64,000 nt of DNA from Paracamarosporium sp. OC-R06-R3. Its lineage: Eukaryota > Ascomycota > Dothideomycetes > Pleosporales > Didymosphaeriaceae. The first letter of the stretch is position 1, and each line of letters begins with the position of its first letter. Location of the stretch: contig JACVRA010000280.1 in the NCBI GenBank assembly GCA_019828545.1, positions 124,001-188,000 on the forward strand. The letters run 5' to 3'. The translations under genes were made by a program, and so were the position numbers. The notes beneath the pieces were generated by a model. The model did no database searches, had not been told where the DNA came from, and saw only the letters and a list, made by a program, of their open reading frames with translations. Of the stretch, positions 32,180 through 41,432 are shown one piece after another.

Positions 32180-34151
32180 TCAATATGAGGATATGTCGTA
32201 CAAGTCGACTCCATCCCTCACAACCTCGACTTCCCTCCCACCAACAAACTTCCCACCCGGCCCTTCAAGATGGGCATCCAAGACTGCCGTCTTCCCGCCC
32301 AACACACTCTCCAACGCCTCAGGCAACAACCTTGCCAACTCCTCCGCCGTACTTGCATGCGCCGCCCAGATATCCCCGCCGGCCGCCGCCCTCGCAATCC
32401 CCGAATAATCCGGCGTAGGCGCAAACGAAATATTTAGTTCCTCATTATCAACCTTTGAGCCCTCGCCATCCGGATGCACAAGCAACATGCTCTTCCTAGG
32501 CGCATTCCAGCCCTTGTTGTTGAGCACGATGGTCAGGATGGGGATGTTGTATCTGCGGGAGATCCAGTATACGGAGCCGGGGACGGAGAAGAGGTACGTT
32601 CCGTCGCCGACGATCTGGCATACGAAGCGCTTCTTGCCTTCGTACTCGGTCGCGAGTTTGATGCCGAGGGCGCCGCCGCCGGACCAGCCGAGGCCGCCTC
32701 CGCCACAATTGAGCCAGGAGCCAGGAAGCGTGGCTTGGATTTGGTCTGCAACGAAGGCAGTTTGGGTCACGGCTTCGATGGCCCAGATGGTGTCTTTGGG
32801 GCAGTGTTTGCGCACTTGTTGGATGAGGTAGGGCGTACCGAAGTGGTCGTTTTCGTCTACTGTAGCTTCAGCGGCTATGGATTGGAGTTTTTGCTTGTGC
32901 GAGGCTTGGAGTGTTGCCCAGCGGTCAGAGAATGTGCTGCTGGATAGCTTCTCTTTATGCGTTGATGTGAGGTAGGCGTTTAATTGGGAGAGTGCGGTGT
33001 AGGAATCTGCGCGGTAGCGTTGTAGTGCTTTGATATAGAAAACAGTCATTTGTTGCTTGAGTGGGTCCACGTCTATGTGGAAGATCTTTGCGCCGTCTTT
33101 GGGCTTGCATTGCGTGTTGATCCATGGAACGTCGCAGTCGAGCACGAGGATAACGTCGGCCGATTTTACTCGCGCTTCGTTGACGTACCGCAAGCCAAGC
33201 CAAGCTGGGTGGTCCGCTAAACTGTGTGAGTAGATTTACTTGTGTGCGCTTTGAGGTGGCTTACCAGGAAAACACATGTCGCTGCCGCCAGTGTCGAGAA
33301 CCCGCAAGCCTCTGACATTGTTTGCCAAATTCACAAGTGCTTCTACTGCATCGTGGTTCCTGCCTGAGTAGCCAGTTATGACGAGCGGTTCCTGAGCGTC
33401 CACGAGCGCATTTGCAATGGTCTCCACGCCTGACGACGATAGCGCTGCAGGCTCCACGGGACGCCAGTATTCCGGTTCGAGATGGTACGGTGTGAGATCC
33501 TCCTCCATAGCTTCCCGCGCGCCGTAGAGATAGACGGGGCCCTGGGGGTCGCTCGTAGCAAATGACAAAGCGCGATTCACCATCTGCTTGACGTTCTTGC
33601 CCGTCTTGATCTCGCCCGTATACCGACAATACTGTGCCACAATTTGCTTCTGGTCTGGCACGTCCTGTATCCAGTGTATGTATTCGGTCCTGCTCCCACG
33701 CGCTTCGCCCTCGATGGTGATGGGGGACAGCCCCGCGAATATCAGCACGGGCGCCCGCCCGCAAGAGGCATTGTGCACGGCGGCGCCGAGGCCCTGGGTT
33801 CCGACGTCGACGTGAACGATTACGCATTGCGGCTTGCCTGTCAGTCGGGCGTACCCGTCGGCCATGGACAGAGCGACCATCTAGATGCCATCAGCATACG
33901 CGTCTTGTGGATCAAAGGATCGCGTACCTCGTTCGGACAGGTGATGATCTTGGGGAACTGGCCCTTCTTCTCATTCTGACCCTTGACGATGGCCTCGATG
34001 ATGCTGGGGTGGTCGGAGCCCAGGTTTACGAAGCAGTGCGTAACGCCTGCCTCCCAGATGGCCTCGAAGAAGGCGAAGGATGCCGTGTACCTTTGTCTTC
34101 GTCAGTACTGCGCCATTGCTCTTGCCTGAAGGGTACGTCTACTCACACCAT
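32180..34151 (-). CDS. ThDP-dependent enzyme, acetolactate-synthase/decarboxylase-like
   Basis: Thiamine-diphosphate enzyme of the AHAS/benzoylformate-decarboxylase/oxalyl-CoA-decarboxylase superfamily. Four exons (34151-34147, 34090-33928, 33880-33265, 33216-32180) total 1821 nt, 606 residues. The N-terminal pyrimidine domain shows CVNLG-type sequence THCFVNLGSDHPSI and the cofactor-activating Glu in TCPNE, just before MVALSMADGYARLTG. The C-terminal PP domain has the ThDP/Mg motif from VGDGTYLFS to ILTIVLNN. There is no mitochondrial leader, so it is not the canonical branched-chain AHAS. Fungal homologues of this type are annotated loosely, and the 2-keto or CoA substrate is unknown. The 5-nt first coding exon is unusual; an earlier start is possible. 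Confidence 0.87.
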
Positions 34152-34931
34152 GATGCTCGTATGCTTCCGGTATCGCAGATGGATCTCCTACCCGCTATCT
34201 ATGCTTCTCAGACGTGTGAGGTAGAAGCTACATCCCTCTCAGACGTGTGCGCGAAAACCGGCCATGACCTCGGTCGTCCATCCCGCGAGCCGTCCTGCAC
34301 GAACCGAGCTGCATGCTTAGAAAGGCCCCACTCGCAGCGCGGGGAAAGCGTGGGTGATTGACGTTGCTGGTCGTGTTGACGGGGACTGGGGTTTGCAGCG
34401 GCACCGGCTTCGGCAGAGCTCCACGGCTTATTTCCGCACTCGCGCCATCCTCCACCGATCGTGGTACTTATGCGACACTGACATCTTCATAGCAACATCT
34501 ATATAGAAGCACCAGAAGTCCATGGAGAATGTCGTCGGGTCAAGCTTATACGAAGCCAGCCTGGACGAGCAATCGTAAGTAGCGACGTCTGAAGCGCTTG
34601 TCTTCAGTGGAGGTCAACGCCTTTCTCCGATATCGTTCCATGCTCCTGCTTCTACACGCAGCACAACAGCGACATTGTAGATTCTTCGCAATTGTAATAG
34701 AAGCTTCTATATTTTGATTCGATCGCTTCGTTTTCTCAGGTGGTCCTCAACGCGGCTCGGCTGTCGCAAGGGGGGAGCTGTAACATCTCGGCCTGAAACG
34801 CGTTTCAACTCTTGCATCCCAAGCCGTCTTCCAGCAACAACCATGGTTTTCCCAGACTTTGAACTGCTCTTCTCGCATATCTCTAGTCTTCTTTCTCAAT
34901 CTTCTCATTCTCATACATCCTAATCATCATC
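34152..34931. other. Divergent promoter region
   Basis: About 780 bp between the ThDP enzyme and the SET gene. A 75-codon frame at 34228-34455 has no support. TATATA-like sequence occurs near 34500 (acatctatatag). Confidence 0.45.
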
Positions 34932-35963
34932 ATGTATATTGCCATCCAGCTGCTTCTCGCATTCATGTCCACGGCGACATCTTGCCCCATCTCACCATGG
35001 ATGGCTCAATCTCAGTCTTGTTTAGGCTCGCCCAAAGTATGGGAAGCGCGACCCAGTCCAGGAAAAGGCATCGGGGTGTATGCTACAAGAGCCATCGATC
35101 CGGGAGACACCATTCTGTCTGAGCCAGCAATGATACATCTAACCCCTCCCGAATTCCGAGATGGTGTAGCCTATCCACTGTATGATATACGCACGCTGCT
35201 CCAGTCATCTTTCGATGCTCTTTCCCCAGAGGACAAGGCAGAGGTCATGTCCCTTCACGCCTACATGACTCCAGCCGACAAACCGGACGACACGTTGATG
35301 TCTATCATGCGGAGCAATGCATACACCACGGGTAACAGTCTTGGTCTGTTTCCCAAGGGCGCGCGCATTAACCACTCCTGCCGCCCGAATTCCAGTCAAT
35401 ACTGGAACCCTCAATCCAACCGCCGCATCGTGTATGCGAACAAACGTATCGAAGAGGGCGAGGAGATCTTTGCTACTTACATTCCACTGTTGCACCCGCA
35501 CGAGGCGCGTCAGGCACGGCTCGATCAATACGGCTTCAAGTGCACGTGTGAAGCTTGCGCGCTGGAGCAGCATGCGAGACAGGCCAGCGACCAGCGTAGG
35601 CAGGACCTTCAGAAGGCTTTTGCTGCCTTTGAATCGCAGATGACTCTTTCTGTTCCCCAATCCGTCGTAGGGAAAAGGAAGGCACGGAAAAATGCTGAGG
35701 CCAGCATTCAGCTTGTAGGACAGCTAGAAGAAGAGGGCCTCGCGGACTACTACGTGAAAGCATACCACATTGCCGCCGTCGCCCATGCGAAGATCGAAGA
35801 TTGGAAACCAGCTACATTGTGGGCGAACAAAGGCTTTGAGACGAGCTTGTTGGCGGACCCGCATGCGCGTTCGGCAGGCGCTCGGGAGCTGCAAGCCTTG
35901 ACGAGCCATTTGATCACAAAGTGGAATGATGAGCTAAGGGACAAGGCTATGCGAAAGGGCTGA
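34932..35963 (+). CDS. SET-domain protein with signal-like N-terminus
   Basis: 343 residues, single exon. SET domain features are clear: GKGIGVYATRAIDPGD at the start, RINHSCRPNSSQYWN (the NHSC-PN pseudoknot motif), GEEIFATYIPLL, and a cysteine cluster FKCTCEAC behind it, as in SMYD-like proteins but without a MYND finger. The first 17 residues (MYIAIQLLLAFMSTATS) look like a secretion signal, unexpected for a lysine methyltransferase. If the Met at 34965 were used instead, most of it would be lost. Target protein unknown. Confidence 0.85.
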   Translation: MYIAIQLLLAFMSTATSCPISPWMAQSQSCLGSPKVWEARPSPGKGIGVYATRAIDPGDTILSEPAMIHLTPPEFRDGVAYPLYDIRTLLQSSFDALSPEDKAEVMSLHAYMTPADKPDDTLMSIMRSNAYTTGNSLGLFPKGARINHSCRPNSSQYWNPQSNRRIVYANKRIEEGEEIFATYIPLLHPHEARQARLDQYGFKCTCEACALEQHARQASDQRRQDLQKAFAAFESQMTLSVPQSVVGKRKARKNAEASIQLVGQLEEEGLADYYVKAYHIAAVAHAKIEDWKPATLWANKGFETSLLADPHARSAGARELQALTSHLITKWNDELRDKAMRKG

Positions 35964-36482
35964 GCTTCTTCCCGTCATCAGAATATGGAACTAGCACCTT
36001 ATTCAGTAACTGGTAAATATGGTGAGAGGATGCTAGCAACCTGGTTCTTACATTAAGCTAACTTGCTTCTAGTCAGGGTCGAGGGCGCTATAAAAGCAAC
36101 GGCTCGCATATCCATAAAGTGGGACCCCTTACGACATTTTAACTAATTAATTATTATATCGATCGAGCGAAGAACGAAATGTTGCAAGGCGCCAAAATGG
36201 AATTTTCGACACCATAGCCTCCCCTAGAGTGGATCAAATTGTACCTCAAGGCCGCCGAAATTTGGCTGCGTTTTGGCCCCCATCTCTTGATTTACTTGGC
36301 CGAGCTAGAGGATGGGCTAGTAGGCGAAGTTGCAGCAAAAGCTTATGTATAAAAATGGCCCGCATCGTGGATATTTATGTAGGTCTTGCTACATGTAAAG
36401 CCTGTTCGTACAGCTGCCTGTATATTTCTTCCACGCCCCAGCGGCAGCACCAACACCAAACCCAACATCAAATAATCAAGTA
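35964..36482. other. Intergenic with promoter of sulfotransferase-like gene
   Basis: About 520 bp. It holds a TATA-like box, listed separately, and nothing else. Confidence 0.5.
36348..36355 (+). promoter_or_regulatory. TATA-like box TATAAAAA
   Basis: Lies about 130 bp before the ATG at 36483, a plausible core-promoter distance for this gene. Confidence 0.5.
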
Positions 36483-37397
36483 ATGTCAGACATACTTCAA
36501 CCAGAAGTGAAAGATGCGGATGGCGTTGAGAAGAGGTTGAGAACGCGTCTTATCGATCGCGATCAACGTGTCCGCACAAAGCCAATGAGCGTACTCGTCC
36601 TCGGTATGTGCCGCACAGGAACATCGTCCATCCGGCTCGCCCTCCAAAAGCTCGGCTACACCGTTCATCACATGGAAGCCGTGCTTGAAGAGGACCCAAC
36701 ACAGATACCCTATTGGCAGGAAGCCGTAGAAGTCACACACTTTCCAGACTCAGAGCGCCCCGCCCACCTCCGCGGCCAACCTCCCTACGGGCGCGCAGAA
36801 TTCGACAAGCTGCTTTCGAAATACGACGCAGTGACCGACTTCCCCTGCGCCTTATACCCTGAACAGCTTGTCACTGCATATCCAGATGCGAAAGTCGTTT
36901 TGACCAACCGTGACTATGACAGCTGGGCGCGCAGCATGTCAGAGACGATATGGTGGATTTTTGGAGGCAGGGTGTCGAGATTCTGCGGCGCTACGAACCT
37001 TGCGCCGTGGCCACTGGGAGGCTTCATCCGCTTCAACCATGCTTACTTCAAAGCGCACAATGGCTCCCATTACAAGGATTGTCCCGAAGCAAAGGCGGCT
37101 TTCGACAGGCATTACGCGCTAGTGAGGAGCATCGTGCCCAAGGAGAATCTGCTCGAGTTTGGCCCCAAGTTCGAGTGGGAGCCGCTGTGTGAGTTTCTGG
37201 GAAAGGAGGTACCGAATGAGCCGTATCCTTGGGCGAACGATACCAATGCGATGAAAAAGAGGGTGAGGGGCTTTTGGGCGCTGCTGGTGGTGTACGCGGG
37301 TGGGAGTATCGGGCTGCCTGTTGTTGCGGCGTGGGCAGTGTGGAGATGGCAGGATGTGATTACTGGGGTTTTCAGTACAGTATTTCGACGTAATTGA
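36483..37397 (+). CDS. P-loop sulfotransferase-like protein, membrane anchored
   Basis: 304 residues, single exon. The PAPS-binding-like P-loop LGMCRTGTSSIRLALQKLGY (about residues 40-59) and later segments DAVTDFPCALYP, KVVLTNRD and DSWARSM match the fungal sulfotransferase-like P-loop family often misnamed NAD-dependent epimerase. The C-terminus carries one hydrophobic helix (about residues 262-285), so the protein is probably tail-anchored with the P-loop domain in the cytosol. Sulfo-transfer has not been shown for most fungal members, so the activity remains inferred. Confidence 0.82.
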   Translation: MSDILQPEVKDADGVEKRLRTRLIDRDQRVRTKPMSVLVLGMCRTGTSSIRLALQKLGYTVHHMEAVLEEDPTQIPYWQEAVEVTHFPDSERPAHLRGQPPYGRAEFDKLLSKYDAVTDFPCALYPEQLVTAYPDAKVVLTNRDYDSWARSMSETIWWIFGGRVSRFCGATNLAPWPLGGFIRFNHAYFKAHNGSHYKDCPEAKAAFDRHYALVRSIVPKENLLEFGPKFEWEPLCEFLGKEVPNEPYPWANDTNAMKKRVRGFWALLVVYAGGSIGLPVVAAWAVWRWQDVITGVFSTVFRRN

Positions 37398-37835
37398 AGA
37401 ATGGACAAGTAGGGACATTTTGCTGGGACATATTTTAGCGCAACGTGTGCTCTCTGTATGTCTTCTCACTGTGTCCCCATCCATTACAATGCTTTCGTCC
37501 CAAATATAACATGACCATGTCCAATCCTTTCGTATCCGCTCACAGGACTCTCAATTTTTGCAGCCCCGTTATCCACAATAGGTTCTAAATTAAAGAGAGC
37601 GTGCTTGGTCGCGCGACAGGGAGCTCGCCGCCGGGAGTCTCGTTGGCTCCCGGCGGGAGCAGCCCCACCGTCCGCGCCACCCTGGGCCCTGTTTCATCCC
37701 CTTTCGGGCCTACGCCGCCAGCACACGTACGATAAGCCACAGTCCTCACTCCTTTCTTCAATTCCTCTTCAGACAACTGAGCACGCGACATGCAATAACA
37801 CCTACCTTTGGCTGTCCTCCCACAGCAAACAAACA
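37398..37835. other. Intergenic and leader of TRK gene
   Basis: About 440 bp. A strong hairpin lies at 37628-37656. The open frame of the TRK gene extends upstream to 37605 but is GC-rich leader, so I did not use it. Confidence 0.5.
37628..37656. promoter_or_regulatory. Perfect 10-bp GC-rich inverted repeat (hairpin)
   Basis: CCGCCGGGAG and CTCCCGGCGG are perfect complements separated by a 9-nt loop. The site is 180-208 bp before the TRK start, probably in the mRNA leader, where it could slow scanning ribosomes. Confidence 0.7.
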
Positions 37836-40172
37836 ATGGACCGGATCAGGGATCGGTGGGACGCCTTTGGCACCCAGCATCCCCGGCTATACGAGACTGT
37901 GGAGAAAGTAGCCGCCGCTGTCAAACCTTATGTTCCGCCCGTCAATTTCATCACGCTGCACTATGCGTATTTCGTGGGGGTGACCATTGTGGGCACGCTC
38001 ATCTTCTGGGGCGCGTCGAGCCCTGCGCGGAGCGTCGGCTGGTGGGACAGCATGTTCATGGTTATGAGCGCGCTTACGGCGACGGGGCTCAACACCGTCA
38101 ACGTCAGCCAGCTGACGGTGTTCCAGCAGGTGGAATTGATCGTGCTCATGATGATGGGGAGTCAGGTGCTGGTCTCATATTTTACTATTGCATTCCGGAA
38201 GCATATTTTTGAGAAGAGGTTTGAGGATATTGTGGCCATGGAGAAGGAGACGAAGAAGGCGAGGAAGGGGAATACGGGTGCGGTGGTGGGGATGACGGGC
38301 GCGATGTTCGGGTTGCCGGTTATGAGTTCGTTTGGGAAGGGGAGTAGGCCGAGTAGGTCGAGGGGATTGAAGGTTGCGACTGGGGCTAGGCCGGTTGAGA
38401 ACGATGCTAAAGATGTGCCACCCAGTACACCGATTAAAGAAGACCAGGCTACGACAGCGGTGTCTCCTATCGCGAGTGGGAGGAGCCCGCCGCAACATAT
38501 CGGGTTCCTGGATCCGATACGAGAACGTACTTCTCACGACAGGCCTCTAACAGCTACGACGGGACATTCCATTTACAATGTTCAAAGTCACCAGAGCATA
38601 TCGACTCGACGTAGATCTCTGGCTGGAGAGTCAAAACTAGGAGACGATTTCAACGTACAGTCATTCGTGAAAGAGCAGAAGCGCAACATTGGGCGCAATG
38701 GGCAGTTTTTCAACTTATCGTCGGACCAACGAGAGTACCTTGGCGGAGTCGAATACCGCGCGCTAAAGTTCCTTTGTGTTTTTGTCCTCCTTTACTTCAT
38801 TCTTTGGCAGCTGATTGGCGGCATTGCACTCGGGGCGTATATGTCAGTCTACGAGAAGGAAGCCGCTGCCGTCAACGCGCAGAATCCGTGGTGGGCCGGC
38901 ATCTTCCTCGCCATCTCTGCGTACAACAACGCTGGTTTTACTCTTCTGGATGCAGGTTTCATTCCTTTCCAGTCCTCCTACTACGTCCTCATCGTCGTAA
39001 CGATCCTGTCGCTAGCCGGACCAGCTGCGTTCCCTGTGTTCATGCGCTTCCTCATCTGGATGATGTCGGTCCTTCTCGATCTCTTCTCCAAGGACAAAGA
39101 GTACGGTGTGTGGAAAGAAGGCTTCGACTTCATCCTCAAATTTCCTCGCCGAGTTTACACTAGCATGTTTCCTTCGAAAGACACATGGATGTTTATTGCG
39201 ACTTTTGGCTCTTTCGTTGCCGCAGACTGGTTCCTCATCTTGATCCTCAGTATTGGCAATCCTACCATGGAAGCCATACCACTTGGCCGCCGCATCTTCA
39301 TATCGCTCTTCGAAGGATTTTCCATCCCTTCCGGAGGTTACGCCATCGTCTCTCCCTCAGCAATGTACTTCGATGTGCAGGTCCTGTGGCTAGTCATTTT
39401 CTACACAGCAGCATACCCGCACATCATCACCATGCGCAAAACAAACGTTTACGAGGAGCGCTCCCTCGGTATCTACGAAGGCGACGAAGCAGAAGTAGAA
39501 CAGCTCCACTCCGCAACTAGCTCTGTCTTCGACGTCGACGCCGCGCTTCCCCCTGCTACCGCCGTCTCAGAGAAATCATATGTCGCACCCGTCAAGACGC
39601 TCGGCAAGGTTGGCCGCCGCGGCACAGCGTTCGTAGGCCGCGCCATCCAACGCCGCATGACGGCCTTCCAAGGTGTTGGCGTAGCGAACGGTACCGCGAC
39701 AACGACGCCTGCACCGCTCAAACGCTCAGCAACTATGGACTTTGGCCGCGCAACCTCCGTTCACAGCCTAACCGCGCATCCTCCAACCCGCCCTCCCTCT
39801 CTCATCTCCCAACAAGTCCGTGGCCAGCTCTCACACGACGTATGGTGGATCGCTTTGGCCCTCTTCCTCATCACGCTCATCGAAACACACCACTCCATCG
39901 AGGATCCGCGGACCTACAGCGTCTTCACTATCCTCTTTGAGATCGTGAGCGGGTACACGACCATCGGGATTAGTATAGGACTGCCGGATCAGGCGTATAG
40001 TTTTAGCGGGGGGATGTATACGGGAAGCAAGATTATCATGATTCTTGTGATGCTGAGGGGGAGGCATAGAGGGTTGCCTGTTGCGTTGGATAGGGCGGTC
40101 AGATTGCCAGGGAAAAAGTTGGCGGAATACGAGGAGGAGGATGCGGAGATTAGAAGTATGATGTCGCAGTGA
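37836..40172 (+). CDS. TRK/HKT-type potassium transporter
   Basis: High-affinity plasma-membrane K+ uptake protein of the TrkH/TRK superfamily, 778 residues, no intron. The start is the Met of MDRIRDRWDAFG. Pore-loop glycines of the four repeats can be placed: TATGLNTVN, NNAGFTLLD, SGGYAIVS and TTIGISIGLP. A long hydrophilic insertion sits between repeats one and two (about residues 130-290), and a shorter one near SATSSVFDVDAA between later repeats, as in fungal TRK proteins. The C-terminus is acidic (EYEEEDAEIRS). The upstream in-frame extension from 37605 lacks family features and overlaps the GC hairpin. Confidence 0.93.
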   Translation: MDRIRDRWDAFGTQHPRLYETVEKVAAAVKPYVPPVNFITLHYAYFVGVTIVGTLIFWGASSPARSVGWWDSMFMVMSALTATGLNTVNVSQLTVFQQVELIVLMMMGSQVLVSYFTIAFRKHIFEKRFEDIVAMEKETKKARKGNTGAVVGMTGAMFGLPVMSSFGKGSRPSRSRGLKVATGARPVENDAKDVPPSTPIKEDQATTAVSPIASGRSPPQHIGFLDPIRERTSHDRPLTATTGHSIYNVQSHQSISTRRRSLAGESKLGDDFNVQSFVKEQKRNIGRNGQFFNLSSDQREYLGGVEYRALKFLCVFVLLYFILWQLIGGIALGAYMSVYEKEAAAVNAQNPWWAGIFLAISAYNNAGFTLLDAGFIPFQSSYYVLIVVTILSLAGPAAFPVFMRFLIWMMSVLLDLFSKDKEYGVWKEGFDFILKFPRRVYTSMFPSKDTWMFIATFGSFVAADWFLILILSIGNPTMEAIPLGRRIFISLFEGFSIPSGGYAIVSPSAMYFDVQVLWLVIFYTAAYPHIITMRKTNVYEERSLGIYEGDEAEVEQLHSATSSVFDVDAALPPATAVSEKSYVAPVKTLGKVGRRGTAFVGRAIQRRMTAFQGVGVANGTATTTPAPLKRSATMDFGRATSVHSLTAHPPTRPPSLISQQVRGQLSHDVWWIALALFLITLIETHHSIEDPRTYSVFTILFEIVSGYTTIGISIGLPDQAYSFSGGMYTGSKIIMILVMLRGRHRGLPVALDRAVRLPGKKLAEYEEEDAEIRSMMSQ

Positions 40173-40693
40173 GGGAAGCGGATTGAAGTGGAAACATCGT
40201 TGCAGGGTCGTGTGGAGGTCTCCGGTAGAAATTTTATGGCGCGGGTTGGCGTAGGGATAAATTCTTTACTCTAATCATAGATTCCTAATTCTAGAGTGTG
40301 GACGATGTTGCGAGCAGAAGCAGTCTTTTTACGTACTCGATTGACTGTGGTTTTGGTCGACTGCTCCTGACACAGTATCTCAAGCGCGAAGCTCCACGTG
40401 CGGGCTGCCTTACCAGCAAATATCGCTCACCCAGCTTCCAAAGACACGCTTGTCTACGACCACCAGCAAGGCATCATCATCACTTGTCCCGCGTGCTGGG
40501 TCTACTGTGCGCCTCCCTCGGTCTACATCACGACTACGGGTTTTCCATGATAGTCAAGCGATGGATCCACCTAGCTGAAAGCGGGAAAGAAAACACCAAC
40601 ACAGCCCAGCTACATAGACGAAATTCGCGCATCACGTAGAAAAATCACGCAAAGCGAATACTTGGATGATGCTAGGTGAGGCATTTTGGTAGT

Positions 40694-40719
40694 TGCGCTG
40701 CGTAGCATAGCGCAGCGTA
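40694..40719. repeat. Inverted repeat, 9-bp arms with one mismatch
   Basis: TGCGCTGCG and CGCAGCGTA flank an 8-nt centre (TAGCATAG). The elements are 160-190 bp before the small-peptide start, so it may be a palindromic regulator site. Confidence 0.65.
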
Positions 40720-40763
40720 GCCGTTTCTTCTGGGCAGACTAGCTACATGGCATGTAGAGTATG

Positions 40764-40771
40764 TATATAAA
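40764..40771 (+). promoter_or_regulatory. TATA box TATATAAA
   Basis: Near-consensus TATA box about 115 bp before the ATG at 40882. Confidence 0.6.
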
Positions 40772-40881
40772 CATTGTCAACATGGCACATATAATTCACA
40801 CCAGCACGCAATTCTACACTCCAACTACACAGCTACAAACTCCCCTGTCTCCAGACAATCACCAACCTCACCCATTCCAAC

Positions 40882-41132
40882 ATGCAGTTCAAACTCCTCC
40901 ATCTCGCCGTCACGGCCCTGCTCGCCGCTACCGCAGCTACATCTGCTCTTCCCGAAGCCGCTCCTGAGGCTGACGCCGCCCTTTTGGACCTCCAAGCTCG
41001 CGACTGCAGCTTCAAGTGTCGCCCTTGCAACGCATACCCTAGGTCTTGCACGCACATCCCCTGCGTAAGTATCATCTATCATCTCCTTGATTGGTGAGTA
41101 TGGTGATGCTGATGGGTACCCTACAGTGCTGA
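40882..41132 (+). CDS. Small secreted cysteine-rich peptide (62 residues)
   Basis: Two exons (40882-41064 and 41127-41132). The second adds only a Cys codon and the stop after a GTAAGT...ACAG intron. A signal peptide (MQFKLLHLAVTALLAATAAT) is followed by an acidic pro-like stretch (EAAPEADAALLDLQA) that ends just before the mature part. The mature part begins RDCSFKCRPCNAYPRSC and has six cysteines in about 22 residues, closing with CC. The layout suits a processed, disulfide-bonded secreted peptide, such as an antimicrobial or effector-like peptide. Which of these is not determinable here. Adjacent convergent gene is a secreted SDR. Confidence 0.72.
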
Positions 41133-41432
41133 GACTTGGATCAAGTGGTTAGGGTGGTGGTTTGGACAGGGGCTGTCAGGGCATTCATTTGGTATTTACA
41201 ATTCTGGAGGAGGTAGGGTGTGAATGTAGAGGTGATTGAATATAAATAAGTCATTTGTTTAATCAGCTGTCTTCGATGCTTGTTATTGGCTTATAGAACC
41301 AGTGAGTTGGCTGATATCTTAAGTTCTTATATGCCATGCGGGCGCGTCAATAGTATCTATCGACATCCTTGCTATCACCTTTTCTCTGATTAAGTCCTTC
41401 ATGATTATCTATATTGAACGGATAACCAGCTA
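41133..41432. other. Intergenic, convergent 3' ends
   Basis: About 300 bp between the peptide and SDR 3' ends; nothing recognised. Confidence 0.5.

Larger units (their letters stand above)
40173..40881. other. Intergenic with inverted repeat and TATA box
   Basis: About 710 bp. A 113-codon frame at 40298 has no support. It holds an inverted repeat and a TATA box in front of the small secreted peptide gene. Confidence 0.5.

Noticed and set aside
32474..32947. 157-codon plus-strand frame
   Set aside because: Antisense shadow of the ThDP enzyme.
40298..40639. 113-codon plus-strand frame after the TRK gene
   Set aside because: No recognisable features, biased residues (His/Arg/Ser), and likely 3' flank of the TRK gene.
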